Notes: generated by a model from the letters alone, not told the origin. A stretch of DNA of 64,000 bases from Photorhabdus laumondii subsp. laumondii (GCF_003343245.1 NZ_CP024901.1:3162001-3226000); one strand, 5' to 3'. Positions 17,209-27,569 are shown, numbered from the stretch's first letter. Made by a program: numbers and translations.

Positions 17209-18078
17209 ATGTGGCAGACAGTAAATCGTTTGTTAAACGAACATTTCGGTGTTGCTGAAATTCACGATAAAACTGAGTTAGCCGGAGGAGACATCCACCA
17301 AGCTTGGCGAGTCACACATGGAAAACAACAAGTTTTTGTCAAATCAAATCTGCGCGAAATGCTCCCTGTCTTCAAAGCAGAATCAGAACAGCTTGAACTC
17401 CTGGCACGCAGCCAAACTATCCGTGTTCCAACTGTTTATGGTATTGGCAACACTCGTGACCATAGCTTTCTATTGCTTGAATTTCTGCCTTTAAAATCTT
17501 TTGACCTTCACAGTGCCTATTGCTTCGGTCAACAACTGGCAAAACTTCATCAATGGAGTGAACAACCTCAATTCGGCTTTGATTTTGACAATATGCTGGC
17601 AACAACTCCACAACCTAATAGCTGGCAACGACGTTGGCATCAATTTTATGCGGAAAAGCGGGTTGGTTGGCAATTACAAATCGCGGCAGAAAAAAACATG
17701 ATATTTGGTGATATTGACAATATCGTTCAAGCTATAAGTAACAAACTTCAACACCATCAGCCACAACCCTCTCTGTTACATGGCGATCTCTGGCCTGCTA
17801 ATTGTGCTTCGCTGGATGACCAAGCCGTTGCCTTCGACCCAGCCTGTTATTGGGGGGATCGTGAATGTGATTTCGCTATGTTACCGTTATACCCTGATTT
17901 ACCAATGCAAATTTTTGATGGCTATCAGAGTATATGGCCACTCCCTACCAACTTTATTGAACGGCAACCTGTATATCAGCTCTATTATTTGCTTAACCGG
18001 TGTAATCTATTTGGTGGTGATAATCTTATTACGGCTCAAAATATTATCGATAATATTTTGACTGAAAATAGCCAATAG
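17209..18078 (+). CDS. yniA: Fructosamine kinase-family protein YniA
   Basis: Member of the fructosamine/ketosamine-3-kinase family, cytosolic; the E. coli homologue is a putative kinase without a firm substrate. The 289 residues show a nucleotide-binding lysine in QQVFVKSN, a catalytic loop LLHGDLWPAN and a DPACYWGDRE metal-binding segment, all in family positions. The start has GAGAGGTG 5 bp upstream. It converges with yniB, as in E. coli, and a weak hairpin (18091-18115) lies between them. Confidence 0.92.
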   Translation: MWQTVNRLLNEHFGVAEIHDKTELAGGDIHQAWRVTHGKQQVFVKSNLREMLPVFKAESEQLELLARSQTIRVPTVYGIGNTRDHSFLLLEFLPLKSFDLHSAYCFGQQLAKLHQWSEQPQFGFDFDNMLATTPQPNSWQRRWHQFYAEKRVGWQLQIAAEKNMIFGDIDNIVQAISNKLQHHQPQPSLLHGDLWPANCASLDDQAVAFDPACYWGDRECDFAMLPLYPDLPMQIFDGYQSIWPLPTNFIERQPVYQLYYLLNRCNLFGGDNLITAQNIIDNILTENSQ

Positions 18079-18133
18079 ATGGGCAATCAGGCTGCGAAAA
18101 TACTTATTCCGCAGCTATAGCCAACCGGAGAAT

Positions 18134-18676
18134 CTACCAGCCTAAGATTTTCAATAGAAAATAAAAAATTGCACCGATAATTACCGGTGAAATATATAAG
18201 ATATAAATCTGACTGAACAATGTATGACGAGGAAGTTTAATTTTTAATTCAATCTGTTCTCTTGTCAGGCTATCATTGCCTTTAGCTTTTTCAATAATAA
18301 GCTGATCTTCAATGTTTTCTCGTATAAACTTCACTTGTCTGTATATCCGTTGACCTGACGCATTCATAGCAAGGCCGAAAAAAATAAGAAAATAGATAAT
18401 CAGGAAACCAAGCGTTGATCCGGTAAAACCAGCCAGACGATCAGGTGTTGGTGAATTTTTCCAGAAGAAATCCAGAAATGGGGTATTAAAACGCACCACT
18501 TCAGCCATCATTTTCAGGAAATCATCCAAAACAGCATTGATACCATCACCTTTAATACCGTGCAACCAGGCAAGGTTAATCACAGAAACAATAGTCGATA
18601 AAAGTGCCGGAACAAAAATCATCCAACCTAAAACTCGCTTAATAATAGCGATGTATCCGGCTTTTTGGTAAGTCAT
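18134..18676 (-). CDS. yniB: YniB-family inner-membrane protein
   Basis: Protein of 180 residues and unknown function, matching E. coli YniB in length and position. Three hydrophobic segments are visible near residues 12-34, 86-106 and 155-178, with a charged stretch between the second and third (REQIELKIKL). It converges with yniA and is divergent from hxpB, the same arrangement as in E. coli. Confidence 0.88.
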   Translation of the reverse strand: MTYQKAGYIAIIKRVLGWMIFVPALLSTIVSVINLAWLHGIKGDGINAVLDDFLKMMAEVVRFNTPFLDFFWKNSPTPDRLAGFTGSTLGFLIIYFLIFFGLAMNASGQRIYRQVKFIRENIEDQLIIEKAKGNDSLTREQIELKIKLPRHTLFSQIYILYISPVIIGAIFYFLLKILGW

Positions 18677-18862
18677 CGATACCCCTCATAACAATAAGCA
18701 GATTTTATTTTTGGCTAATCATAGCCCATCAATCACCAAATTTAACTTTATATTTAATTAACTAAGCATTTCTTACCATGTTCCCGATCAGGAAAAGATT
18801 TCACCTACTGAGATTGTTACAATCAGCTTTCGCTAACTGTCTGACCAGAGAGAGATACTTAA

Positions 18863-19528
18863 ATGTCTTTTCATTTACCAATAAAAGCGGCCATTTTCGA
18901 TATGGACGGCTTACTGATTGACTCTGAACCCTATTGGACCCAAGGAGAAAAAGAAGTATTTAGTGAATTAGGTCTGGATTTTTCTTTAGCAGAAAAACTA
19001 CCAGATACTCTTGGGTTGCGAATTGATCAAGTTGTGGAACTTTGGTACCAGGCTTCTCCCTGGCAAGGGGTATCAAAATCAGACGTGGAACAGCGAATTA
19101 CCGACCATGTTATCGATTTGGTAAAAGAAAACCGTCCCTTACTCCCAGGTGTTGAATATGCTTTAAACCTTTGCCGCAAACAAGGACTGAAAATCGGCCT
19201 GGCCTCAGCTTCTCCACAATATATGCTGGAACAAGTACTCGAAATGTTCAGTCTTAATCACTATTTTGATACTGTCGTTTCTGCTGCCAAATTACCTCAC
19301 AGTAAACCTAATCCCGAAGTTTATTTACGCGCTGCTGAACAATTGGATGTCGCTCCGATAAATTGTGTGGCCCTGGAAGATTCATTCAATGGAATGATAG
19401 CAACAAAAGCTGCAAGAATGCGTTCAATCGTTGTGCCATCTGCTCATCACTTTGATGATCCACGTTGGGTTCTCGCAGATATTAAACTGCATTCTCTCGA
19501 ACAACTCACTGTCATGAACATCACCTGA
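18863..19528 (+). CDS. hxpB: HAD-family hexitol/sugar phosphatase HxpB (YniC)
   Basis: Dephosphorylates small phosphosugars such as 2-deoxyglucose-6-phosphate and hexitol phosphates in the cytosol. Of the 221 residues, motif I is FDMDGLLIDSEP (nucleophile Asp13, acid Asp15), motif II LASASP, motif III the Lys in HSKPNPEVY and motif IV EDSFNG. The helical cap lies between residues ~20 and 90. The start has AGAGAGA upstream. A hairpin terminator follows. Confidence 0.93.
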   Translation: MSFHLPIKAAIFDMDGLLIDSEPYWTQGEKEVFSELGLDFSLAEKLPDTLGLRIDQVVELWYQASPWQGVSKSDVEQRITDHVIDLVKENRPLLPGVEYALNLCRKQGLKIGLASASPQYMLEQVLEMFSLNHYFDTVVSAAKLPHSKPNPEVYLRAAEQLDVAPINCVALEDSFNGMIATKAARMRSIVVPSAHHFDDPRWVLADIKLHSLEQLTVMNIT

Positions 19529-19538
19529 TTATCACTTT

Positions 19539-19567
19539 AGCTGCCATCACTTATGCCGATGGCAGCT
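19539..19567 (+). terminator. Terminator after hxpB
   Basis: AGCTGCCATC and GATGGCAGCT form a 10-bp stem with a 9-nt loop, followed by TCTTATTGTT. Confidence 0.7.
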
Positions 19568-19631
19568 TCTTATTGTTCACATAGCAGCCGTAGCGCTTAT
19601 GTCTTATTCTGTCAAACAAAAAATTAACGCT

Positions 19632-19762
19632 ATATACCCTATGGATTTCAAGCTGCATCGCGACGGCAAGGGAGCGAATCCCCGGGAGCATAGCTAACTA
19701 TGTGACTGGGGTGAGTGAGTGCAGCCAACAAAGAGGCAACTTGAAAGATGACGGGTATATAT
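19632..19762 (+). repeat. Intergenic repeat element, copy 1
   Basis: A ~130-bp element that starts ATACCCTATGGATTTCAAG and ends CTTGAAAGATGACGGGTATAT, so its ends form an imperfect inverted repeat. The interior contains a conserved ATCGCGACGGCAAGGGAG block and a CCCCGGGAGCATAG...CTATGTGACTGGGG hairpin. Full-length copies occur at 27777, 28281, 31042 (inverted) and 36944, and a deleted one at 56607. It resembles ERIC-type non-coding palindromic elements of enterobacteria. It fills most of the hxpB-ydjM gap. Confidence 0.92.
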
Positions 19763-19830
19763 TAATAAATAAGATATTTTTGCTTTTCACCCTCTATCTT
19801 ACCCACATAAAACCCTCTATACTTCGCCGA

Positions 19831-19846
19831 CTGTATGGATAGACAG
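19831..19846 (+). promoter_or_regulatory. LexA (SOS) box of ydjM
   Basis: CTGT-N8-ACAG, a perfect match to the enterobacterial SOS box core, lies 20 bp upstream of the ydjM start codon. E. coli ydjM is also a LexA target. Confidence 0.85.
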
Positions 19847-19865
19847 TTATTAGTCAGAGGAATTT

Positions 19866-20414
19866 ATGACCGCAGAAGGGCATCTTTTATTTTCAGTTGC
19901 CAGCATTATCTTGGCACACAAGCTAGAAATAACACCAGAGATAGCTAATGGAGATTGGCTGCATATGCTACCAGGGGTACTGCTTACTGCCTTGTTACCC
20001 GATATCGATCACCCTAATTCAACCTTGGGTAGATTATTCAGATTTATCTCCATTCCTATTGCCAAACTCTGTGGTCATAGAGGCTTTACTCACAGTTTAC
20101 TTGCTCTCATATTAGGGATTACTTTATTTTGGCTAAAAATCCCCGAAGAGTGGCTAATCCCAACTGATTTTTTCCATGCCATGATTGTTGGCTATTTGAG
20201 CCATCTGATTGCAGATATGCTAACACCTGCTGGTGTGCCGTTATTATGGCCAATCAAAATACGTTTCTGTCTACCTGTGCTTGGCAAGCAAGGAAATAAG
20301 AAAGCAGAAAGGTTTATTTCTGCCTTATTAATTGTCATTGCCGTTTTTCTACCAGAAGATATTGAATCTTCTATACTTTTTTATATAAATCGCATCAAAG
20401 ATCTCTATTTCTAA
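19866..20414 (+). CDS. ydjM: SOS-controlled inner-membrane hydrolase-like protein YdjM
   Basis: DUF457-family membrane protein related to metal-dependent hydrolases (YfhO/YdjM group); cellular role unknown. The 182 residues carry the family's His/Asp motifs: TAEGHLLFS at the N-terminus, LLPDIDHPNS near residue 58, GHRGFTHSLL near residue 75 and HLIADMLTPAG near residue 120, which probably bind metal. Four or so hydrophobic segments span the rest. AGAGG precedes the ATG. The LexA box puts it in the SOS regulon. Confidence 0.9.
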   Translation: MTAEGHLLFSVASIILAHKLEITPEIANGDWLHMLPGVLLTALLPDIDHPNSTLGRLFRFISIPIAKLCGHRGFTHSLLALILGITLFWLKIPEEWLIPTDFFHAMIVGYLSHLIADMLTPAGVPLLWPIKIRFCLPVLGKQGNKKAERFISALLIVIAVFLPEDIESSILFYINRIKDLYF

Positions 20415-20601
20415 TGCTTTAATTGACTAAAAATAAATCTTAAAAGTCACATTTGTTATATTAAATTCTTTATAGTTATAAATGAGAATAGTTTAAGCTG
20501 ATACTATATTCCCCAACTGCTTGTTGTAATGTGTTCGTTTGCAAACCTACACGATTCGATACAACTTATAACTTAACTAAATTGAATTCTGGAGTTTGGG
20601 G

Positions 20602-21993
20602 ATGAATTTACCACTCATTTCGAATGTGCTCGTCTTCGTAGCACTGCTTTTGCTATTGTCAAAAGCCAGTTCACGGCAATGGAACCTGTCGAAAAAGGTT
20701 TTTGCGGGCCTTGCCATTGGCATTATTTTTGGCTTAGCACTGCAACTAGTTTATGGTTCTGATAATACCATAGTGAAGGAATCCATATCATGGTTCAACA
20801 TTGTAGGTAATGGCTACGTACAACTTCTACAAATGGTCATTATGCCTCTGGTATTTGCCTCTATTTTGAGTGCAGTTGCCAAATTACACAAAGCATCTTC
20901 TCTAGGAAAAATCAGCTTTCTGACTATCGGGACGTTGTTATTCACGACAATGATTGCAGCGCTTATCGGTATCATGATTATCAACCTGTTCGGCCTGACT
21001 GCTGAAGGTCTGATTCAAGGTCCCCAAGAAACAACACGTCTGTCTGCTATCGAAAACAACTATGTCAGCAAAGTCTCTGACTTATCTGTACCACAATTGA
21101 TTTTATCTTTTATTCCTAAAAATCCGTTCGCAGATTTAACCGGCGCTAACCCAACTTCTGTTATCAGCATTGTTATTTTTGCAACCTTCTTAGGTATCGC
21201 TGCCCTGCAAATGTTGAAAGATGATCATGAGAGGGGTGAACGCATATTAGTCGCTATTGACACTATACAGGCATGGGTAATGAAACTGGTTCGTCTGGTT
21301 ATGCGCTTAACACCGTATGGTGTTATGGCCCTGATGACCAAAGTTGTCGCCAACTCTAATATCTATGAAATTGCAAAACTGGGAACCTTTGTTATCGCAT
21401 CCTACATTGCACTAGCACTAGTATTTGTTGCTCATGGGTTTCTACTTTCTCTCTTCGGCATCAATCCACTTAGATTTTTCAAAAAAACTTGGCCAGTGTT
21501 GACCTTTGCATTCAGCAGCCGTTCCAGTGCTGCCAGTATTCCACTGAATGTCGAAACCCAGACACTCCGTATTGGCGTACCAGAATCAATCGCCAGCTTT
21601 TCAGCATCTTTTGGAGCAACAATCGGTCAGAATGGCTGTGCCGGGATTTATCCCGCCATGTTGGCCGCAATGGTTGCGCCAACAGTGGGCATAAACCCAC
21701 TCGACCCGATGTGGATTGCAACACTCGTTGGCATTGTCACTATCAGCTCTGCTGGCGTTGCCGGTGTGGGTGGCGGTGCTACGTTTGCAGCACTGATTGT
21801 CTTACCCGCAATGGGATTACCTGTAACGTTGATTGCTTTATTGATTTCTGTTGAGCCTCTCATTGATATGGGCCGTACGGCACTGAATGTAAGTGGTTCA
21901 ATGACTGCTGGCACTATTACCAGCCAACTGATGGGACAAACTGATAAAACTATCTTCGATCAGGAAGAACATGTTGAATTAAGTCAGCTATAA
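20602..21993 (+). CDS. tcyP: L-cystine:cation symporter TcyP (YdjN)
   Basis: Imports cystine with a cation across the inner membrane; dicarboxylate/amino acid:cation symporter (DAACS) family. I chose the ATG at 20602 because GGAG lies 7 bp upstream and the product then begins MNLPLISNV like the E. coli protein; a TTG two codons earlier is unlikely. The 463 residues contain eight or so membrane segments and the re-entrant substrate motifs [12 protein letters not shown] and [14 protein letters not shown] typical of the family. It is monocistronic, with a terminator downstream. Confidence 0.93.
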   Translation: MNLPLISNVLVFVALLLLLSKASSRQWNLSKKVFAGLAIGIIFGLALQLVYGSDNTIVKESISWFNIVGNGYVQLLQMVIMPLVFASILSAVAKLHKASSLGKISFLTIGTLLFTTMIAALIGIMIINLFGLTAEGLIQGPQETTRLSAIENNYVSKVSDLSVPQLILSFIPKNPFADLTGANPTSVISIVIFATFLGIAALQMLKDDHERGERILVAIDTIQAWVMKLVRLVMRLTPYGVMALMTKVVANSNIYEIAKLGTFVIASYIALALVFVAHGFLLSLFGINPLRFFKKTWPVLTFAFSSRSSAASIPLNVETQTLRIGVPESIASFSASFGATIGQNGCAGIYPAMLAAMVAPTVGINPLDPMWIATLVGIVTISSAGVAGVGGGATFAALIVLPAMGLPVTLIALLISVEPLIDMGRTALNVSGSMTAGTITSQLMGQTDKTIFDQEEHVELSQL

Positions 21994-22016
21994 TTTAAAA
22001 CTTCAAAAACTGTAAA

Positions 22017-22045
22017 AAAGCCGGGATTTGATTTCCCCGGCTTTT
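22017..22045. terminator. Bidirectional terminator between tcyP and htpX
   Basis: AAAAGCCGGG and CCCGGCTTTT form a GC-rich stem flanked by A and T runs on both sides, so it can serve the convergent tcyP and htpX genes. Confidence 0.9.
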
Positions 22046-22060
22046 ATTTGATTCACAATA

Positions 22061-22948
22061 TTATTTATTCAGGTATTGCCCACTACGCAGTGCTTCAATA
22101 CGTTTGTCCAATGGCGGGTGAGACATGAACAGCTCACTGAATGTCTTTGATTTACCATTAATACAGAACGCCATCATACCGCCTTCTTCCTGCGGTTCAT
22201 AACTGGTTTTCAGACGCTGTAAAGCAGCGATCATTTTCTCACGACCGACCAACTTAGCAGAACCTGCATCTGCATGGAATTCGCGATAACGCGAGAACCA
22301 CATCGTGATAATGCTCGCCAGAATACCAAATACTATTTCCAACACCATTGAAGCAACCATGTAAACAATCGGATTGCCAGAGGAGTTACTCTCTTCCTCG
22401 TCACTATTGCCAGACAGGAAACTTGATACAGCTTGAGCCAGTAGACGGGAAATAAAGATAACGAAAGTATTTACTATCCCTTGCAACAAGGTCATCGTCA
22501 CCATATCACCATTAGCAATATGACTAATCTCATGAGCAATAACAGCTTCTGCTTCTGCCCTACTCATGTTATCCAATAGACCGCTGCTGACAGCAACCAG
22601 AGAAGCATTACGACGCGCTCCGGTAGCGAATGCGTTAATATCAGGCGCGGCATAAATCGCAACCTGGGGCATGGCAATATTGACTTGTTCCGCTTGACTG
22701 CGAACAGTTTCAACTAACCAATGTTCAACTTCGTTTGCTGGCTGTTCGATGACCTGACCACCCACAGAACGCAGGGCCATCCATTTGGACATCAGCAGAG
22801 AAACAAACGCCCCACCGAAACCGAACAGGCCAGCCATAATCATCAAACCTTGTACACTACTCCCCTGAATTCCTGTCAAAGAAAGTATTATCCCGAACAC
22901 CAACATAACAGCGAGGTTAGTGAGGAGGAACAAAACAATTCGCATCAT
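22061..22948 (-). CDS. htpX: Inner-membrane zinc metalloprotease HtpX
   Basis: Degrades damaged membrane proteins together with FtsH; M48 family. Of the 295 residues, the first 50 hold two membrane segments, the zinc motif HEISH is at 139-143, and the third ligand lies in [12 protein letters not shown]. Two further hydrophobic stretches follow the zinc motif. Sequence and length match the E. coli protein closely (293 residues). In E. coli it is next to prc, as here. A palindrome at 23204-23243 lies upstream. Confidence 0.96.
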   Translation of the reverse strand: MMRIVLFLLTNLAVMLVFGIILSLTGIQGSSVQGLMIMAGLFGFGGAFVSLLMSKWMALRSVGGQVIEQPANEVEHWLVETVRSQAEQVNIAMPQVAIYAAPDINAFATGARRNASLVAVSSGLLDNMSRAEAEAVIAHEISHIANGDMVTMTLLQGIVNTFVIFISRLLAQAVSSFLSGNSDEEESNSSGNPIVYMVASMVLEIVFGILASIITMWFSRYREFHADAGSAKLVGREKMIAALQRLKTSYEPQEEGGMMAFCINGKSKTFSELFMSHPPLDKRIEALRSGQYLNK

Positions 22949-23203
22949 AAAAACCGGCTTCCTTTATTAATAAATCAATGCACTTTCAGAACTACTCTAT
23001 AAATAAGGCTGTTCTTACTATATTCAAGGCTTTTAGCCTGTTAAGCGATAAAACCAACACAACTTTACAAAATCATAAAAAAACCCACATTAGCCTAACA
23101 CCAATTGGTTAAACAAAACACGCTAATACCTGGTAATGCTGAGAAAATGTGAAATAATTCATCTTTCCTGAAAAGAAAAAGACTGTTCATATTACTGACA
23201 GCA

Positions 23204-23243
23204 CAATATCGTTCACTCAAAACATCCCAAGCGAACGATATTG
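23204..23243. other. Inverted repeat between prc and htpX
   Basis: CAATATCGTTC and GAACGATATTG form an 11-bp perfect inverted repeat with an 18-nt spacer. There is no T-run, so it is not an obvious terminator. It may be an operator or a structured leader in the 329-bp htpX upstream region; nothing else is recognised there. Confidence 0.5.
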
Positions 23244-23277
23244 GACATTAATCATTAACAAGCTTTAACCCATTATT

Positions 23278-25329
23278 TTACTTAGATTTAGCCAACATTT
23301 TCTCAGCAGGTTGGTGCGCTAAATCAAGTGCAATCTTCACTGATTCATCAAGATAGGGATCTGGCCCCTGATAATCTTTAGGCAAATCATCCAGTGAAGT
23401 TAACGGTTTTTTACCTTCGCGTTTAAAGCGATCATTTATGCGATTCAACTTCAGAGCATCCGCTTCTTTATTTTCTTTTTCTCTTTGTGCATAGTTCAGA
23501 GAAACAATATTTTTATGCTCTTTCAGCGCCTTATAGTGAGCAATATCCTCATTGATATACTTGAATTCTGGATCAGTTGTAATGCGGATATTGTGAACAA
23601 CATTCAACTGAGGAACCAATGCAGCAATAACTTTAGACCCTGTATAACGGGCAGGAGGAATGCTATCCCAAGGCAAAGCATTATCTTCGAAACTTTCGCC
23701 GGTTTCTGCCGGATCAACCCCCGTAGGCATTACGATATCAGGAGTCACCCCTTTACGCTGAGTACTACCGCCATCCACACGATAAAACTTCTGAATCGTA
23801 TATTGGACAGACCCCAGTGATGGCCAATCAGGGCGCATCATTTGATCATAAATACGACTCAAAGAACGGTATTGCTGAACTGTACCTTTACCAAAAGTCG
23901 GTTCACCAACAATCAACGCTCGCCCATAATCCTGCATTGCTGCGGCAAAAATTTCAGAAGCAGAAGCACTAAAATGGTCCACCAGAACAACCAAAGGTCC
24001 TTTATAGTACACCACTTCATCAGTATCAGAATCCTGACGAACTTTCCCATTATTATCTCTAACCTGGACAACCGGGCCACTTGGCAGAAACAAGCCTGAT
24101 AAAGAAACCGCCTCTGTCAGTGCACCACCACCATTGCTACGCAAATCAATGACAATAGCACTGACATGCTGTTTGGTCAGTTTTTGTAATTGAGTTTTAA
24201 CATTATCAGTCAAACCAACATAAAAACCGGGGATATCAAGCACGCCCACTTTTTCCTGACCGATTGTCTTAACTGACATCTTCACAGCCCGATCTTCCAA
24301 ACGGATCTGTTCGCGAGTTAAAATAACAGTACGTGGTTTTGCCCCTTTGGTATCAGAAACAACCTCAAGCCGTACTTTGCTCCCTTTAGGTCCTTTAATC
24401 AGCGCAACCACATCATCCAAACGCCAGCCAATAATATCCACCATAGACTTTCCTGACTGGGCAACGCCGATAATCTTATCACCTACGTTTAGTGCTTTGC
24501 TTTTAGCAGCAGGTCCACCAGCAACCAAAGAATTTATAACCGTGTAGTCATCATCTATTTGCAAAACAGCACCAATCCCTTCCAGGGAAAGACTCATTTC
24601 TGAGTTAAACTGTTCAGTATTGCGTGGTGAAAGATAATTGGTATGAGGATCAATTTCACGGGCAAACGCTGTCATAATCAATTGGAAAACATCTTCACTC
24701 TGGCTTTGTGTCAGACGTTTTAACGCGGATTGATAGCGTTTGGTAAGCATCTCTTTGATTTTATTGTCCTCTTTGCCGCTGAGCTTGAGGTTGAGCCAAT
24801 CATATTTAACTTTAGCATCCCAAAGTTTATTTAGCTCTTCCACACTCTGTGGCCAAGGGGCTTTGGAACGATCAACATCAATTGTATCGTTACCATCAAA
24901 ACTCATTGGCTGTTCAAGACGCGATAAAGCGTACTGATAACGCTCAAAGCGACGTTTCTGTAACAAATTAAACAAGTCATACGGAATTTCCAGATTCCCA
25001 TTTTCCAATTCCTTGCCTAACAACTTTTTCTTATCGGCATACTGAGCAACATCTGACGCCAATAATATGTTATGGCTGTAATCCAGTATATTGAGATAGC
25101 GGTCAAATATTTTTGCCGAAAAATCACCATTTAAATCAAATTGGCGATAATGAGAACGAGTGAAGCGGGATGTTACCCGCTCGCTAACTGTTGAATGCTG
25201 AGGTTCTTGCTTCAATATAGGTAATTGTTCAATACCAACAGGAACAGCCACTGGACTGTTTGTATTTGCATAACAAGTACCAAAAATTGAAACACCTAAG
25301 ACAAAAGCCAGTCTGACGAATTTGTTCAT
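23278..25329 (-). CDS. prc: Tail-specific periplasmic protease Prc (Tsp)
   Basis: Degrades periplasmic proteins with nonpolar C-termini, including SsrA-tagged ones and peptidoglycan hydrolases such as MepS. I chose the start MNKFVRLAF (683 residues; E. coli 682), which gives a signal peptide ending near GTCYA; a longer frame reaches back into proQ and is unlikely. A PDZ domain lies around residues 235-320 (LEGIGAVLQ...KGPKGSKV). The Ser-Lys dyad is in FSASASEIFAAA and EPTFGKGTVQQY. It follows proQ by 19 bp and is probably cotranscribed with it, as in E. coli. Confidence 0.96.
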   Translation of the reverse strand: MNKFVRLAFVLGVSIFGTCYANTNSPVAVPVGIEQLPILKQEPQHSTVSERVTSRFTRSHYRQFDLNGDFSAKIFDRYLNILDYSHNILLASDVAQYADKKKLLGKELENGNLEIPYDLFNLLQKRRFERYQYALSRLEQPMSFDGNDTIDVDRSKAPWPQSVEELNKLWDAKVKYDWLNLKLSGKEDNKIKEMLTKRYQSALKRLTQSQSEDVFQLIMTAFAREIDPHTNYLSPRNTEQFNSEMSLSLEGIGAVLQIDDDYTVINSLVAGGPAAKSKALNVGDKIIGVAQSGKSMVDIIGWRLDDVVALIKGPKGSKVRLEVVSDTKGAKPRTVILTREQIRLEDRAVKMSVKTIGQEKVGVLDIPGFYVGLTDNVKTQLQKLTKQHVSAIVIDLRSNGGGALTEAVSLSGLFLPSGPVVQVRDNNGKVRQDSDTDEVVYYKGPLVVLVDHFSASASEIFAAAMQDYGRALIVGEPTFGKGTVQQYRSLSRIYDQMMRPDWPSLGSVQYTIQKFYRVDGGSTQRKGVTPDIVMPTGVDPAETGESFEDNALPWDSIPPARYTGSKVIAALVPQLNVVHNIRITTDPEFKYINEDIAHYKALKEHKNIVSLNYAQREKENKEADALKLNRINDRFKREGKKPLTSLDDLPKDYQGPDPYLDESVKIALDLAHQPAEKMLAKSK

Positions 25330-25348
25330 GCCCAGGTCGGCCTCCGTA

Positions 25349-26068
25349 TCAGAACTGTAAATGTTCTGCGCGTACAATCATTGCCAAACCGGAAGGCAAT
25401 TGTACCCGTACACCATCTTTGGCGACTTCAAGCACAGAAGCATCCACTGAACTTTTACCCACTCTTACTTTAATTTCCTGACCAATTTTCAGCGATGAAA
25501 CATCGACAATCTGAATCGGTGCAGCTTGAATAGGTTTAGCTTGAACAGGTTTAGCAACTGGTTTACGTGCTTGCTGAGGGCGCTTTTGCGGGCGTGGTGG
25601 CTGCCGCTTTTCCCCCTCAGTATTATTAGCACGGCGACGAGGAGCGGGTTTCTTGGCTGTGGGCCGTTCATTTTTTTCACCAGCAGCCACATTTTCAGCT
25701 TCACGTTTTTTAGCTCTTTGCTCTGCACGCTGTGCCTGAACCCGTGCTTTGGCTTCAGTCAGTTGCTGGAGAGCGTGCTCAATGTGTTCCGCTTCCAATT
25801 CACCGCATGAATTACCATCAAGGTCAACACGCTGGGCACCTTCTTTCACACCATACAGGTAACGCCAACTTGATGTGTACAGACGTAAGGCGGAGCGCAG
25901 TTGTGTTTTACTTAAACACTCTTCGTCCTGAATACGTTCAACGATATCTTGAAAAATACCGATCTTTAAGGGACGAGCTTCACCTTCGGCTACGAAACAG
26001 AGCGGGAAACGCTCAGCTAAAAAAGCAATAATCTCTTTACTACTATTCAACTTAGGTTGATTTTCCAT
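25349..26068 (-). CDS. proQ: RNA chaperone ProQ
   Basis: FinO-family RNA-binding protein that stabilises mRNAs and small RNAs and pairs them. The 239 residues comprise the N-terminal ProQ/FinO domain (~1-120, with [11 protein letters not shown] and [10 protein letters not shown]), a Lys/Arg/Ala/Pro-rich linker (~120-185) and a C-terminal Tudor-like domain (~190-239, ending [10 protein letters not shown]). It is upstream of prc in a conserved pair and 95 bp from msrC. Confidence 0.96.
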   Translation of the reverse strand: MENQPKLNSSKEIIAFLAERFPLCFVAEGEARPLKIGIFQDIVERIQDEECLSKTQLRSALRLYTSSWRYLYGVKEGAQRVDLDGNSCGELEAEHIEHALQQLTEAKARVQAQRAEQRAKKREAENVAAGEKNERPTAKKPAPRRRANNTEGEKRQPPRPQKRPQQARKPVAKPVQAKPIQAAPIQIVDVSSLKIGQEIKVRVGKSSVDASVLEVAKDGVRVQLPSGLAMIVRAEHLQF

Positions 26069-26163
26069 GAAATTTCCTGATTACAACGGTTTTGCCAACC
26101 AGCATAGGCATGAACTGGCGTCATTATAATAGCGTTGCTGATAAATGCCACGTTATCCATATG

Positions 26164-26661
26164 TTAAGTTACATTCAATTCAACATATTTCGGCACAACG
26201 CACTGTTCTAAATGAGCACAAAGCCCATCAATAAGAGCTTGTAAGCCAAATTCGTCTTTCTCGTCGAACCTATTAAAGACCGTACTATCAATATCCAATA
26301 CACCGATAATTCTATCGCTTACGATCAACGGCAACACAATTTCAGCGTTACTAGCAACATCACAGGCGATATGACCAGGGAACGCATGAACATCATCAAC
26401 ACGCTGGATACGCTTTTCCAATACAGCCGTTCCGCATACCCCCTTGCCAACAGGTATTCTGACACAAGCAACTTTTCCTTGAAATGGGCCTAACACCAAC
26501 GTATTACCATCAATCAAGTAAAAGCCAACCCAGTTAACGTCATGCAAACGTTCATACAACAATGCACTGGCATTAGCCAGCGTCGCTATTAAGTCATACT
26601 CACCAGACAACAGAGCTTTTAGGTCCCCCGTAAGCTCCCGATAGAACTCATTTTTATTCAT
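26164..26661 (-). CDS. msrC: Free methionine-(R)-sulfoxide reductase MsrC
   Basis: GAF-domain enzyme that reduces free Met-R-sulfoxide in the cytosol. The 165 residues are the family length and retain the three cysteines that form the active site: VACVRIPVG, KGVCGTAV and HIACDVAS. GVLDIDSTVFNRFDE closes the GAF fold. It precedes proQ in the same direction, as yebR does in E. coli. Confidence 0.94.
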   Translation of the reverse strand: MNKNEFYRELTGDLKALLSGEYDLIATLANASALLYERLHDVNWVGFYLIDGNTLVLGPFQGKVACVRIPVGKGVCGTAVLEKRIQRVDDVHAFPGHIACDVASNAEIVLPLIVSDRIIGVLDIDSTVFNRFDEKDEFGLQALIDGLCAHLEQCVVPKYVELNVT

Positions 26662-27326
26662 AATTGACCTATCCGATGAAATTCACAAAACGCATCTCTA
26701 TTTTTATATCAAAAAAACATCAAATGCCCATAACAATAAGGTTAACAGTCTGTCACACTGACGTAAATTTTTTACTGCCTTTAATAAGATATTCTTTAAT
26801 TATATTTATTAAGTGCTTGCAAAGGCTAGTGAGATAACACTACTTCACCAAAACATTATCAGAGGTACAACCAGTATGAATATGATTCACTGTTAGTGCC
26901 TCTATGCCCTCATACAATAAAATCAAATTGAGTTCTTACACAATTATAAAGATCAATTATCTGATAGTAGTGTCGTTCATTAGCCTCTTTCATTTGAGAG
27001 TTGACTAGTGGTGTAGTAAAAAAACAAAACATTCAAACAATTTATCCATAGAATTATTGCAGTTACCACACCATCACCAACACTTTGAGTCCTTACTACC
27101 ACACCAAATAAATATTTCCTACTGAATGTATAAAAGGTCAAAGAATAGCAGAGATAAAAAAAGCAATATGACAAGAGTAAGTTTTAGAACAGATCATTAT
27201 AACAGCAATATCATCTACCGATTATCCAACACAGAAAATATTATTACTGGCAATCTCAGCTATTTGATCTATTCTCAATGATGGCCCCACTGGTCTTACC
27301 TGTTATCTAAAAGTTAAGGAGCGATA
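26662..27326. other. AT-rich gap where E. coli has yebS-yebT-rsmF
   Basis: About 665 bp with no gene I can support; the one minus-strand ORF of 64 codons lacks a ribosome binding site and looks random. In E. coli, letA-letB (yebST) and rsmF lie between msrC and yebV. Here they are missing and I see no remnant of them by eye. Confidence 0.55.
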
Positions 27327-27569
27327 ATGAACCAGACAAAATTAAGAATTTCCAGCTACGAAATTGATGATGCTATTCTCTCTTCACCTTCCCAAGAAGA
27401 CGATATCACCATTAGTATTCCTTGTAATTCCGACCAGGAACTTTGTATGCAGTTGGATGGATGGGATGAACATACCAGTATTCCCGCCTTACTCAACGAT
27501 AAACACATTCTTCTCTACCGAAAGCATTATGATAGACAAAAACATGCATGGGTTATGAGGGTGGTCTGA
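27327..27569 (+). CDS. yebV: YebV family protein
   Basis: Small conserved enterobacterial protein of unknown function, 80 residues (E. coli 78). The match covers the whole length: SYEIDDA at the start, ITISIPCNSDQELCMQLDGW and TSIPALLN in the middle, and HAWVMRVV at the end. AAGGAGCGATA provides a good ribosome binding site. It converges on the sdsR gene 20 bp downstream, so its transcript could run antisense to that RNA. Confidence 0.92.
   Translation: MNQTKLRISSYEIDDAILSSPSQEDDITISIPCNSDQELCMQLDGWDEHTSIPALLNDKHILLYRKHYDRQKHAWVMRVV

Noticed and set aside
25330..25377. Longer Prc start inside proQ
   Set aside because: It adds 16 residues before a clear signal peptide and overlaps the proQ coding end; the ATG at 25329 matches the E. 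coli length.
26980..27174. 64-codon ORF upstream of msrC
   Set aside because: No supporting start signal or family; low-complexity hydrophobic reading of AT-rich DNA.
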